Source of the DNA: Nitrospira sp. MA-1
GTDB lineage: Bacteria > Nitrospirota > Nitrospiria > Nitrospirales > UBA8639
Assembly (NCBI GenBank): GCA_032139905.1
Contig: JAQJDB010000007.1
Span: 496,001 to 560,000, forward strand
Direction of reading: 5' to 3'
Length of the DNA: 64,000 nt
Shown here piece after piece: positions 8,126 to 17,600 of the stretch. Position 1 is the first letter of the stretch. Every line of letters starts with the position of its first letter. Under the pieces are notes generated by a model that saw only the letters and a list, made by a program, of their open reading frames with translations, was not told the origin of the DNA and made no database searches. Made by a program: the position numbers and the translations under genes.

Positions 8126-9457
8126 ATGCGTGAGCGGAAATGGGGTCTTGTTCTTTTTCTAACATGTCTCGTTTCTTGTGAGGTTTTTGTCCCGGGCACG
8201 GTGAAGGCTCAATCCTTTTCTGATATGGGACTATTTTATTTCACTGGGTCTCACCGACCTATCCAAAATCGGAGCGGGCTTTTTCGTGAATATCTGGCGG
8301 GAAATGGTATGGGGGATGGTCTCAAAGCCGGTCCGGTTCAGCTCCATCCGTTTTTAGGTGTATCGGAAGTGTTTACAGACAATGTGTTTAAGAGAGACAC
8401 AAACACGAAAAGTGACTTTCTTACGACCATCGCACCAGGGATTCAGGCGTTCATGCCGTTTGGTGGAGGTAAGCATTCCGTTCTTCTTGACTACCGCGCT
8501 GCCCAATTTCTCTACAAAAAATTTACCGACAATAATGCTTTGGCTCAAGATGCTCTTGGCCATGTAAGCTTGAATTATCCTGGTGGGTTAGCAATAGACT
8601 TGCAAGGAGGCCATTTAGAAGGGTTTGACCCGAGAGGGTCGGAGGTGGATACTCAACAAAAGGATATTACCAAGTGGAATGTGAATCAGTTTTTAGGTCA
8701 AATTGAATTCACGGGGCAAAAGGCAGGTATCCGTCTTCGCACGTATTTTGATGATATAAATTACACAAACAATGGTCAGGATGCCCCGCGGGACCGGACC
8801 CGTGCTGGGGCCAACCTCAGTGTATCTGTAAGTGTAACCCACTCAACTCGAGCCCTTCTTGGCGTTCGAATGGTCAACAATGATTATAATACGAATACGC
8901 AGCAGAATAGTTTCGGTTACGGGGCGTATACGGGCTTCAGTATAGCTCCTACCCGCCAGTTATCGGGAGAACTTAATGTAGGGTACCAGGTTTTAAATTT
9001 TGACCATGCGGCTATCGATGAAAACTCCGCCCGTGGCCAAGACCTTCTTTCAAAGGGCTTAAGCTTAGGATCGGCACAGCGGACCTTCTTTTACATGCGA
9101 GGAAATTTGGATTGGAACCCTACGTCTCGGTTAAGTTTTCGTCTCCGTCCCTTTTCAACAATTAATCAGTCAGCGGTTCAGAATACTTCCACGTATAAGC
9201 GAATAGGCGTTGACCTTTATGGGAAACAGTCATTTACGGACCGGTTTGCCCTGCGTGGAAATTTCTACTACGCCAACGATAATTTTGATACCAATAGAAC
9301 GGATGATCGATTTCGTTTGCGGATAGGACCGGAATATCGTACGGTTAAATGGTTGGGATTTCGTTTGGATTATATTTTCGAGAAGAGAACCTCAAACATC
9401 GACAATTTTGATTTCAATAGTAATACGATCATGCTTTCAATCCAAGGGATTATCTAG
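8126..9457 (+). CDS. Outer-membrane beta-barrel protein (BBP2-like porin family)
   Basis: The ATG at 8126 places the signal peptide (MRERKWGLVLFLTCLVS...GTVKAQ) at the N-terminus; in-frame ATGs at 7973 and 8069 would add 51 or 19 residues before it. No site has a convincing RBS. The mature ~415 residues are made of alternating hydrophobic/polar strands with aromatic girdles, such as 'HSVLLDYRAAQFLYKKF' and 'GIRLRTYFDDINYTN', ending in 'FDFNSNTIMLSIQGII'. An early 'LHPFLGVSEVFTDNVF' is typical of outer-membrane proteins of exopolysaccharide clusters. Role as an outer-membrane component for polymer export or assembly is inferred from family resemblance and from the nearby polysaccharide locus. 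Confidence 0.75.
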   Translation: MRERKWGLVLFLTCLVSCEVFVPGTVKAQSFSDMGLFYFTGSHRPIQNRSGLFREYLAGNGMGDGLKAGPVQLHPFLGVSEVFTDNVFKRDTNTKSDFLTTIAPGIQAFMPFGGGKHSVLLDYRAAQFLYKKFTDNNALAQDALGHVSLNYPGGLAIDLQGGHLEGFDPRGSEVDTQQKDITKWNVNQFLGQIEFTGQKAGIRLRTYFDDINYTNNGQDAPRDRTRAGANLSVSVSVTHSTRALLGVRMVNNDYNTNTQQNSFGYGAYTGFSIAPTRQLSGELNVGYQVLNFDHAAIDENSARGQDLLSKGLSLGSAQRTFFYMRGNLDWNPTSRLSFRLRPFSTINQSAVQNTSTYKRIGVDLYGKQSFTDRFALRGNFYYANDNFDTNRTDDRFRLRIGPEYRTVKWLGFRLDYIFEKRTSNIDNFDFNSNTIMLSIQGII

Positions 9458-9786
9458 TAAAACAGAATCCACCGTTGATCCGCCCCAATTCTTTCCAAAC
9501 TGTTCCTTGCCCTTTGACAGTTGTGTGACAAGTATTTTCCTGTTCTCTTGAGATCACCCTGTGGCGGTAATCCCCCTATCTCGTTTGATCAGCATGCGGA
9601 GAAATCCTCATGGATCTCTCCAATATGAGTTTCAAAATTTTCGCACTCTTAACTCTTGCTCAGGAGATTGAGATTAATTGAGAGTGATGCGAAAATATGA
9701 AAAATAGATAGAGGTTTGAGGGTTTTCGTCTACTTCAGATTGAAATTGAGCTAGTTCAACTGTTTGATTGGGAAAGGAGATGTGCC
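9458..9786. other. Intergenic leader upstream of the STN-like gene
   Basis: No gene. It holds the 60-base inverted repeat listed separately and the strong ribosome binding site (AAAGGAGA) of the next gene. Confidence 0.4.
9637..9696. repeat. Imperfect inverted repeat upstream of the STN-like gene
   Basis: ATTTTCGCA (9637-9645) is exactly complementary to TGCGAAAAT (9688-9696). Inside, CTCT pairs with AGAG after a 3-base bulge, and CTC/GAG can pair again near the centre. It ends 90 bases before the ATG at 9787. There is no T-run after it, so it looks more like an operator or an RNA leader structure than a terminator. Confidence 0.45.
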
Positions 9787-10587
9787 ATGAGATCCGGTCA
9801 AAAAATACTGTCTAGATGGATAAATGGGCTGATTCTGGCCGCCTTACTCCTTTTGGTATGCCTCAGGGGAGGGGTACTCGCTTTGACACCGGAGGTCCCT
9901 CTACAGGTTGAGGGGGATCGGATAACAGGTCATCTGTCACAGGTGACCTTACGAACGGTATTGGAGCAATTACAGAAACAGTTGGGTATAAAATATGAGG
10001 CCCCCGTTGAGGAAATGAATAAAGTCATTTCCGTCGATTTGCAGCAGGACAAGATACTTCCTGCATTGGCAAAAATTTTGGCGCAGTGGGATTACGCATT
10101 CACGGTCAATGCGGCGGGACGCTTACAATTTCTCTATGTGACACCAAAAGCCTTACCAGCAGAAACGGTGTCTGAGGCGAGGAACCCATCAGAGGTTGAT
10201 TCTCCAAATGCATTGGGCGAAACGGATTTCCGTTCGGACCGACAGGGGGAGCCATGGCAAGAAGAATTGGATGCCCCTCCATTTCTGTCTCAGGATGGGG
10301 AGCCTGATGAAAACTTTTCATCATCGGCCTCATCCTTTTCATCTTCTCCGGAAGGGAGCTCTGACTTAAGAGCTCCTGTGGTGGGTGTCCCCATGGATAT
10401 TCAGCCGGTACCGGCTGGAACCACCATGCCCATGATTCCGGCAAGTAGTGGTAGTGGGATGCAAGTGACGCCTTCGGCCAATTCGCCGGACATGCCAATC
10501 ATTCCGGCCACAGCCTACCCACCGATGGAGATTGAGCCGGTGCCAAGCTACCTGCAAGATGAGATGCTTCGGAATATGCAACCGTAA
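9787..10587 (+). CDS. Secreted STN-like domain protein with proline-rich tail
   Basis: AAGGAGA upstream supports the ATG. Residues 1-32 are a signal peptide (basic start, 'LILAALLLLVCLRGGVLAL'). Residues ~35-120 look like a secretin/TonB N-terminal (STN) short domain: 'VPLQVEGDRITGHLSQVTLRT', 'LEQLQKQLGIKYEAP', 'ISVDLQQDKILPALAKIL', 'YAFTVNAAGRLQFLYV'. The remaining ~145 residues are low-complexity, acidic and Ser-rich, then Pro/Met-rich with a repeated 'PMxIxPVP' theme. No secretin or TonB-receptor barrel follows, so the domain stands alone, perhaps bridging periplasmic partners. Its position after the beta-barrel gene suggests a shared envelope role. Confidence 0.7.
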   Translation: MRSGQKILSRWINGLILAALLLLVCLRGGVLALTPEVPLQVEGDRITGHLSQVTLRTVLEQLQKQLGIKYEAPVEEMNKVISVDLQQDKILPALAKILAQWDYAFTVNAAGRLQFLYVTPKALPAETVSEARNPSEVDSPNALGETDFRSDRQGEPWQEELDAPPFLSQDGEPDENFSSSASSFSSSPEGSSDLRAPVVGVPMDIQPVPAGTTMPMIPASSGSGMQVTPSANSPDMPIIPATAYPPMEIEPVPSYLQDEMLRNMQP

Positions 10588-10663
10588 TCGGAGAGTCGAG
10601 TGAGAAAAGATATCTTAGTCTATGAGTCTTAAGCCTTGAAAGTCTCATGAGAATAGACGAGAA

Positions 10664-10690
10664 AACCCCCGAAACGCGAGTCGAGGGGTT
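10664..10690. terminator. Hairpin downstream of the STN-like gene, possible terminator
   Basis: AACCCCCGA pairs with TCG(A)GGGGTT around an 8-base loop, with one bulged A. There is no T-run on the plus strand; on the minus strand the stem is followed by TTTTC. It may be a weak or bidirectional terminator about 75 bases after the stop codon. Confidence 0.35.
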
Positions 10691-12397
10691 GAGTCTTGCC
10701 ACGCGGGGTTTATTGTGAAGATCTCTGCCCCCACCATCCCTGAGGGCTTGTTGGTTTATGGGAGAGCTGTCTTCAGTTGTGAGTCCCTATCTTTTTACTC
10801 TCTCAAAAAATTTTCTCCAATTGACATGAATGCCGTCAATGCCCTCAACAGCGCTTAAAATGTTTGCTAGGATTTTTCTGCAACTGGTTAGGGGAAGAAA
10901 TGGGCACCGTTTTTGGTGTCCCTGATTTTGTCGGATTTAGTGTAGGATGCAAAGGGATACATATTTAAGGGTTTGTGACGAAAGTTTATTGGAAGTGATT
11001 AGAGGGGAGGTTGTAATTGAGCGTGGCGATTAACTTCAGTTGCTTCCCAAGTCTGCTGTGGAAGATACGGTTGTCGCTGAGCCTGCAAAATCTCCAGTAT
11101 AGTCAACTAGGTTCTCGAATCCGTGATGACGCACAGATGGAACCCTAGATTCCCCAAAAGCCGGCATTCATGCGAAATGCTTGTGTGTCCCGTGATTGCC
11201 AGAAGGAGAGCCCGTTCAGGATCTGATAAAGTATTGTTTTCGAAATTTTAAATAAAGGGTATGAACTCTGAATCTTAGTAGCGCAACATGCAGACGCCAA
11301 TCCTCTTGTGGCCGAGAATGCTGGGGACAACAATCGTTTTTTGCCGCACAGTAGCATGTTTTGGCATGTGCTTTTGTCCAGTAACGACCTTTTGTCAGCT
11401 AGAAACAAATAAAATGCGATCAATGACTTGAATTGGCCTCACTTGTCCATATCCAGTATATGGGGTTTGTCTGGGGGATTGAGATGCTGTCCTATCAGAT
11501 ACCTTGAGGTTCCTACCGAAGTGTTGATCGCGGAAGTGCGCAAAGGTCTTACGGGTTTCCCTCCCCAGTACACTGAAATGCCATCTAGCCGATCCCCTGT
11601 GTTTTGAGAATCTTTTGTGATTAATGCTTTGGACTCTGGGTGAGGAGCGGCCTAATCTAAGGCTTTCAGCTACTGGCCGGGAGAGGGCTAACTGCTGGCC
11701 TGTGTTGGCTCGGTGGTTCGTGGCTATTTTGGTGACCTGCGCAGGTTGTATCGGGTACAGGAGGAAACGTTTTCCCTGCATCCAAATGCTTTGCTGGTTT
11801 ACCGGGCAATGGAGAATGGGCTAATATTTGTTGGCATGGTACTCATTTGTTTTTTTTTACCATGGCTGATAGGGTGTCGGACTGAGCACCCATGAGGATG
11901 GGTTTATCCTCACTAGGTTTTCAATATTTCTCCTATTTTTCCCAAAAATACGGCAATGGAATCTTGAGAAAGCCTTGGCAGAGTAAATGGCCCAGTCCAT
12001 GTTGGCCGTATACTTGATGATATGGTGTTGATTTGATATACGTTAAAATTGTTCTATTTGGCCTTTTCCCCCCTTCAGTAATGAAAATGAAATCTTCCCG
12101 AAACTTGAGTGGGTAGATCCTTTCTGCCGCATACCCCAAATGGATATTTAGGATTTTTCCACTTCCTGGTCACCCACCCCTTTAATTCCATCGGTTTATT
12201 TGCTGGTTTTGAGAATGTAGGTTGAAGGTTCGAGTCAAGGGCCTGTCAGTGTGAGGATTTCATGCTGAGAGATTTGCTAACTTAGCCTTGCAGATAAAGG
12301 GTGTTGCATGAGGGAGGAATGATTTTTTAACTTCCCACTCGGTCCATCTACTGAAATTAGGGCAACGATAATTTTGGATGAGATTGATAATTAACCA
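10691..12397. other. 1.7-kb interval without a recognisable gene
   Basis: Frames of up to 128 codons occur on the minus strand (11395-11781), without ribosome binding sites or family resemblance. Plus-strand fragments such as 'EVLIAEVRKGLTGFPPQ' (around 11515) and 'LRRLYRVQEETFSLHPN' (around 11730) look protein-like but are cut by stops. This suggests a decayed gene or mobile element that could not be identified. The stretch separates the surface-protein genes from the polysaccharide exporter and must hold the exporter's promoter. Confidence 0.4.
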
Positions 12398-13213
12398 ATG
12401 AATAATGCGTATAATCCCTTTGCGCCATTGATCTGTGCCTGGGAGCACAGAACTTTGATTGCTCGTCTTGCCAAGCGAGAGATCGATGCGCGTTATCGAG
12501 GGTCGATGCTTGGGGTCATCTGGGCCTTTGTTGTCCCGATATTGATGCTGGGGGTGTATACGTTTGTTTTTTCTGTGGTGTTTCGAATTCGATGGGAGGT
12601 GCCCATGGAGGAAAATGGCGCCTTTGCTCTGTTATTATTTTCTGGGTTGATTATTTTTAATTTATTTTCCGAATGCGTCACCCGTGCTCCGGGTCTTATG
12701 CTCGAAAATGTATCATATATTAAAAAGGTAGTGTTTCCTCTGGAAATAATGCCTTGGGTGTCAATGCAGGTGGCACTGTTTAACGCCGCCGTGAGTCTTT
12801 TGATTTTGTTGGTTTTTTACCTCGTAGTCCATGGCCTTCCACCAGTAACGGTATTGCTGTTGCCGGTCGTACTCTTTCCGTTTGTGTTGTTGATTGTAGG
12901 GTTGGGCTGGTTTCTGGCCTCAGTGGGGGTTTTTCTTCGTGATGTCCAACCTTTGGTCGGGGTGATGGTGACGATGATGATGTTTCTCAGTCCTATTTTT
13001 TATCCGCTGTCTGCTATTCCTGAAGCCTATCGAGGGTTGATTCAGCTCAATCCATTGACACCTGTTCTGAATGCGTCGAAATCAGTCATATTTTGGGGAC
13101 AAATGCCGGAATGGTTAGACTGGTTCCTGTATATGGTTGTGTTTTGGATGGTGGGTTGGTTGGGTTATGCATGGTTCCAAAAAACGCGAAAAGGATTTGC
13201 TGATGTCGTCTGA
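12398..13213 (+). CDS. wzm: Polysaccharide ABC exporter, permease subunit (Wzm family)
   Basis: A 271-residue ABC-2 type permease with six hydrophobic segments (about 35-57, 75-95, 110-145, 150-175, 185-205 and 235-258). It carries the family features 'LIARLAKREIDARYRGSMLG' at the N-terminus, 'NVSYIKKVVFPLEI' in the middle and 'LSPIFYPLSAIPE..RGLIQLNPLTP' near the C-terminus. Wzm forms the inner-membrane channel through which a lipid-linked O-antigen or other glycan is moved to the periplasm. Its last 11 bases overlap the start of the ATPase gene, so the two subunits are translationally coupled. It is the first gene of the polysaccharide locus. Confidence 0.92.
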   Translation: MNNAYNPFAPLICAWEHRTLIARLAKREIDARYRGSMLGVIWAFVVPILMLGVYTFVFSVVFRIRWEVPMEENGAFALLLFSGLIIFNLFSECVTRAPGLMLENVSYIKKVVFPLEIMPWVSMQVALFNAAVSLLILLVFYLVVHGLPPVTVLLLPVVLFPFVLLIVGLGWFLASVGVFLRDVQPLVGVMVTMMMFLSPIFYPLSAIPEAYRGLIQLNPLTPVLNASKSVIFWGQMPEWLDWFLYMVVFWMVGWLGYAWFQKTRKGFADVV

Positions 13214-14555
13214 ACTGGCTATACGCGTTCAAGGACTTGGAAAGGCCTATCAGATCTTTCGAAAGCCTGAAGATCGGTTGAAGCAGATGTTATGGAGAGG
13301 GCACCGACAGTTCTATGAAGAGTTTTGGGGCCTTCAGGGTGTGGATCTGAGCGTGTATCGAGGAGAAACGGTCGGGATTATTGGTCGAAATGGATCCGGG
13401 AAGTCGACGTTTTTACAAATGGTGTGCGGCACACTCTCGCCGACCTGTGGCGATTTGACTGTCAAGGGCCGAGTCGCGGCGCTGCTGGAATTGGGATCGA
13501 GTTTTAATCCTGAATTTACCGGGAAAGAAAATGTGTATTTGGCTGCCTCCATTCTTGGCCTAACCAGTGAGCAGATCGATTCCCGGTATGAATCCATAAC
13601 GGAATTTGCCGCCATTGGAGATTTCATTAATCATCCGGTTAAAATTTTTTCGAGTGGAATGTATGCGCGGTTGGCCTTTTCCCTTGTCGCTCATGTGGAT
13701 GCCGATATTCTGATTATCGATGAAATCCTTGCCGTGGGTGATGCCGCCTTTACTCAAAAATGTATGCGTTTCCTTCATCAATTTCGGGAAAAAGGCACGC
13801 TCCTGTTTGTCTCCCATGATACGGCTTCGGTGACTAATCTTTGCAACCGGGTTGTTTGGCTTGATAATGGGGCCGTCAGGGAAATTGGTCCCGCAAAAGA
13901 GGTCTGTCATAATTTCCTTGCTGCGCTGTATCACGAGCAGGAAAATGCCAATACCTTTCGTATTGGTGGAAGCCGCAAAGCTCCAACGGATTTAGCCATG
14001 CCGGTAAAAGATCCACGGAGTGAAATGTTAAAGAACTCTTCACATCGAAATGAGTTGGAGATTTTCGATTTCGATCCAAATGCTCCATGGTTTGGTGAAC
14101 GCGGAGCCAGTATTTGCGAAGTGGCGCTTTCCGATCAACATGGCTCTCTCCTGACAACGCTAGATGGCGGAGAGGAAGTCACGTTGACCATCCGGTGTGT
14201 GTCGGAACGACCTTTAGCGCGACCCATCCTTGGATTTTACGTGAAAGATCGACTAGGCCAGTATTTGTTTGGCGACAATACGTTTCTGATGTATCGTGAA
14301 GTTGACCGCTCCATTGAGAAGGGGCAACGATTTCACGCGATGTTTCGTTTCCAGCTTCCATATCTCCCAACCGGTGATTATTCGGTGATCGCGGCGATAG
14401 CCGAGGGGACTCCAGAGAATCACGCTCTTCATCATTGGATCGATGATGCCCTGTTTTTTCGAGTTCACTCAAGTCACGTCCTACGAGGGCTAATTGGCAT
14501 TCCGATGTTGGCGATTGAATTTGAATCTTCGGTGATGCCTTTGGCCCCGTCATGA
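13203..14555 (+). CDS. wzt: Polysaccharide ABC exporter ATPase with C-terminal carbohydrate-binding domain (Wzt)
   Basis: The ATG at 13203 (AAGGA upstream) gives the usual Wzt N-terminus 'MSSELAIRVQGLGKAYQIF'; a start at 13137 would add 22 residues inside the permease gene. The nucleotide-binding domain (1-250) has Walker A 'GRNGSGKST' at ~61-69, the signature 'FSSGMYARLAFSL', Walker B 'ILIIDE' at ~173 and a switch His in 'FVSHD'. Residues ~295-440 form a beta-rich Wzt_C domain ('GASICEVALSD', 'GEEVTLTIRCVSE', 'LGFYVKDRLGQYLFGDNT', 'TGDYSVIAAIAEG'). In known systems this domain recognises the capped non-reducing end of the glycan before export. This implies a chain with a terminator group, possibly a methyl or other cap made by neighbouring methyltransferases. 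Confidence 0.93.
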   Translation: MSSELAIRVQGLGKAYQIFRKPEDRLKQMLWRGHRQFYEEFWGLQGVDLSVYRGETVGIIGRNGSGKSTFLQMVCGTLSPTCGDLTVKGRVAALLELGSSFNPEFTGKENVYLAASILGLTSEQIDSRYESITEFAAIGDFINHPVKIFSSGMYARLAFSLVAHVDADILIIDEILAVGDAAFTQKCMRFLHQFREKGTLLFVSHDTASVTNLCNRVVWLDNGAVREIGPAKEVCHNFLAALYHEQENANTFRIGGSRKAPTDLAMPVKDPRSEMLKNSSHRNELEIFDFDPNAPWFGERGASICEVALSDQHGSLLTTLDGGEEVTLTIRCVSERPLARPILGFYVKDRLGQYLFGDNTFLMYREVDRSIEKGQRFHAMFRFQLPYLPTGDYSVIAAIAEGTPENHALHHWIDDALFFRVHSSHVLRGLIGIPMLAIEFESSVMPLAPS

Positions 14556-14693
14556 GAACTCCGGGATACACGGTCCGGTTCAAAGTGTTCTATGTTGTTC
14601 CTGTCCGGCCGGAATGAGGATTTGGTGGGATGGGGGTGAAGGTGCTAATTTAGCCCTGGCTTGGTGGTGATTAATGATGTATAGAGCCAAATC

Positions 14694-17600
14694 ATGAAAA
14701 AGATTGACGAACAGGTCTCCTCCGGGAGGATGCCATCGTTACCCGATGCAGATCAGGAAGGGGATGCCATTGAATCAAATTCAATCTTTCTGTCCTCCAC
14801 TGAAACAAAACAGGGCATTATTGCCGATGTGACAGAACCGCCAGATCTTCCGTGGACAGGCGAACGCTATGTTCCGGGAGTCATTGGAGATATTGAGCTA
14901 GAGCATTTGCATCGCTATTACCTTGCCCGTGAACTGGCGGTAGGGAAGGATGTGCTCGATATCGCATGTGGGGAGGGGTATGGTTCAGCCGTATTGGCTG
15001 AGGTTGCCCGGAATGTCGTGGGCGTTGATGTTTCGGAGGAGGTCATACGGTATGCAGCTGAACGCTATCAGCGTTCGAATGTCCAGTTTAAACATGGTGC
15101 ATGTGATCACATTCCCCTCCCTGATGCCAGCATGGACCTTATTGTGAGTTTTGAAACGCTTGAACATCATGATGTGCATCATGAAATGATGCGAGAGTTT
15201 GTTCGAGTTCTACGCCCGGACGGGCTGGTTCTCATCTCCAGCCCGGATAAGGCTGAATATTCCGATAAGCCACAGTTCGTCAATTCCTTTCATGTGAAGG
15301 AACTCTATTTCGAAGAGTTCCAAGAACTGTTGTTGAATTATTTCGGGCATGCGCAGTTTTATGGCCAGCGAGTGCGATATGGGTCATGTATTGGTCCGCT
15401 TCATAACGCTTCAACGCCGCCGGCAAACTTTCGATTATCCCAAGGGCGAGCCCATAAGTTTTTGAGTATTCCTGAGCCTGTCTATTTCGTGGCCATCGTC
15501 GGGAACGGAGAGTTACCCGTCCTTCCTTCTGGGATATTTGTTCCGGAAGTTCCAGAGTATTGGCATCAACACCTGGCGTTGCAGGCTGGCATTGAAGAAC
15601 GCGATCAACAGCTTAGCCATCTTCAAAGTCAGTTGTTGAGTGCCACGGCTGAACATGCACGTGTCCTTGAGGAACGGGATCAGCGCCTTAACAACCTGTA
15701 TGCCCGACTGCTGACGAAAGAGGAAGAATTACGTTGCATACATTCCTCCTTGCTATGGCGAAACATCAGCAAAGTAAGGATTTTGAGAGAACGGCTTTGT
15801 CCTGAGGGCTCACGCCGTGGCCGGGCCTGTGCCAGTTTTGTGCATTGGTTAAAGGGGTCAGGTGGTTCTGGCAATTCTAATGTGAAATCAAACGGTGGGT
15901 CACTTGATCGAATACTCGTGGTTGCAAAATCGATGGTGCCCGTTTCTTCTCACCGAAAACACCAATTGGTGGCGTTTGTCTTTTCACGGTTTGGCTCCTT
16001 TTTCCAACAGACGGCGAGTTATCGGCGGTGGAAGGACATGCAATTGCCTGCGCTTAAGGAGTCTGGAAATCTGGATTGCCTTACTCAGGGCCCTCCTCGC
16101 AAGATGCCTTTTCTCATTCAGCTTGGGCCGGGTGGGGTGACAGCGCTCGTCCAGTCATTCAATTTCACTGATGTGAATCAGCCTTTGGTGTCCATTGTGA
16201 TCCCTGTCTATAACCACTTGGAATACACCGTCTGTTGTTTGGCTTCTATTTTGAAACATGTGCCTCAGTGTAGTTTTGAGGTGATCGTCGTTGACGATGG
16301 ATCTCAGGATGAGACTTCAAATATTCTCTCAACCATAGATAATATCCGTTATTGTCGGAATGAGGACAACGTTGGGTTTCTGCGTTCGTGCAATACAGGC
16401 GCGTCATTGGCCAGAGGCCAATATCTGCTGTTTCTGAATAATGATACACAGGTGCTTGAGGGATGGTTGGATGAATTAGTAAACACGTTTCAAGAACAAT
16501 CGGATGTTGGCCTTGTGGGTTCAAAATTGCTGTATCCAAATGGTGTGCTTCAGGAGGCCGGGGCCATTATTAAGCCAGATGGTTCAGCAGAACTTGTGGG
16601 GTTGAATGGTGACCCGGACAGGCCTGAATATAATGTGGTGCGGGAGGTCGATTATTGCTCCGGGGCTAGTGTGCTCATAGAGGCCGAGGTGTTTAAGGCC
16701 TTGGGTGGATTCGATGATATTTATGCGCCCTGTTATTGTGAAGATTCCGATTTAGCCTTTAGGGTTAGAAAGGAGGGGAAGCGGGTCTTCTATCAACCGC
16801 GTTCCGTAGTCATTCACCATCTCAGTGTCAGTACCAATGATTCCAGACACGAAAAAACGCCTCTGGTGGCTCGCAATGTCAATACCTTTGTTCAACGGTG
16901 GAGCGATGAGCTGAAGAAGTTAAATGAGGTTCGTGCGATCGCTTTTTTTCTCCCACAATATCATCCCATTCCTGAAAATGATCTGTGGTGGGGAAAAGGT
17001 TTTACGGAATGGACGAATGTGACGAAAGCGCGACCGAATTTCAAAGGTCATTATCAACCCCATCTGCCAGCGGACTTGGGATTTTATGATTTACGTATGC
17101 CTGAGGTACGCGAAGAGCAGGCGCGTTTGGCTCGTCAGTATGGCATTTCAGCCTTCTGCTATTACTACTATTGGTTTGCCGGAAAGAAGCTCCTGAATCG
17201 CCCCCTCGACGAAGTGTTGCAATCCGGTGCTCCGGACTTTCCGTTCTGCCTCTGTTGGGCCAATGAGAACTGGACGAGGCGATGGGATGGGTGTGAAGAG
17301 GATATTCTCATCGCACAGAGTCATACCGAGGCGGATCATGCGGGCTTTATTGCAGAGATTGCCCCTGCATTGCTGGATCCACGATATGTCAGGATTCATG
17401 GAAAACCCCTCTTGATCGTGTATCGGCTCGGCCAGCTCCCAGATCCCAGACGTACGGCAGATCTGTGGCGGGAATTCTGTGTGAATGCGGGGATTGGGGA
17501 AATTTACTTAGCCTATGTACAGAGCTTTGAACGTATGACGATGGGAGACGATCCAAGTCTCTATGGGTTTGATGCGGCTATTGAATTTCCCCCTCATCGG

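Noticed and set aside
11395-11781. 128-codon minus-strand frame in the empty stretch
   Set aside because: No start signal, odd composition (Arg/Gln/His rich without structure) and no family resemblance; likely chance.
12222-12246. T-loop-like GGTTCGAGTC suggesting a tRNA
   Set aside because: The flanking bases do not form a 5-bp T-stem with a 7-base loop, and no acceptor, D or anticodon arm fits.
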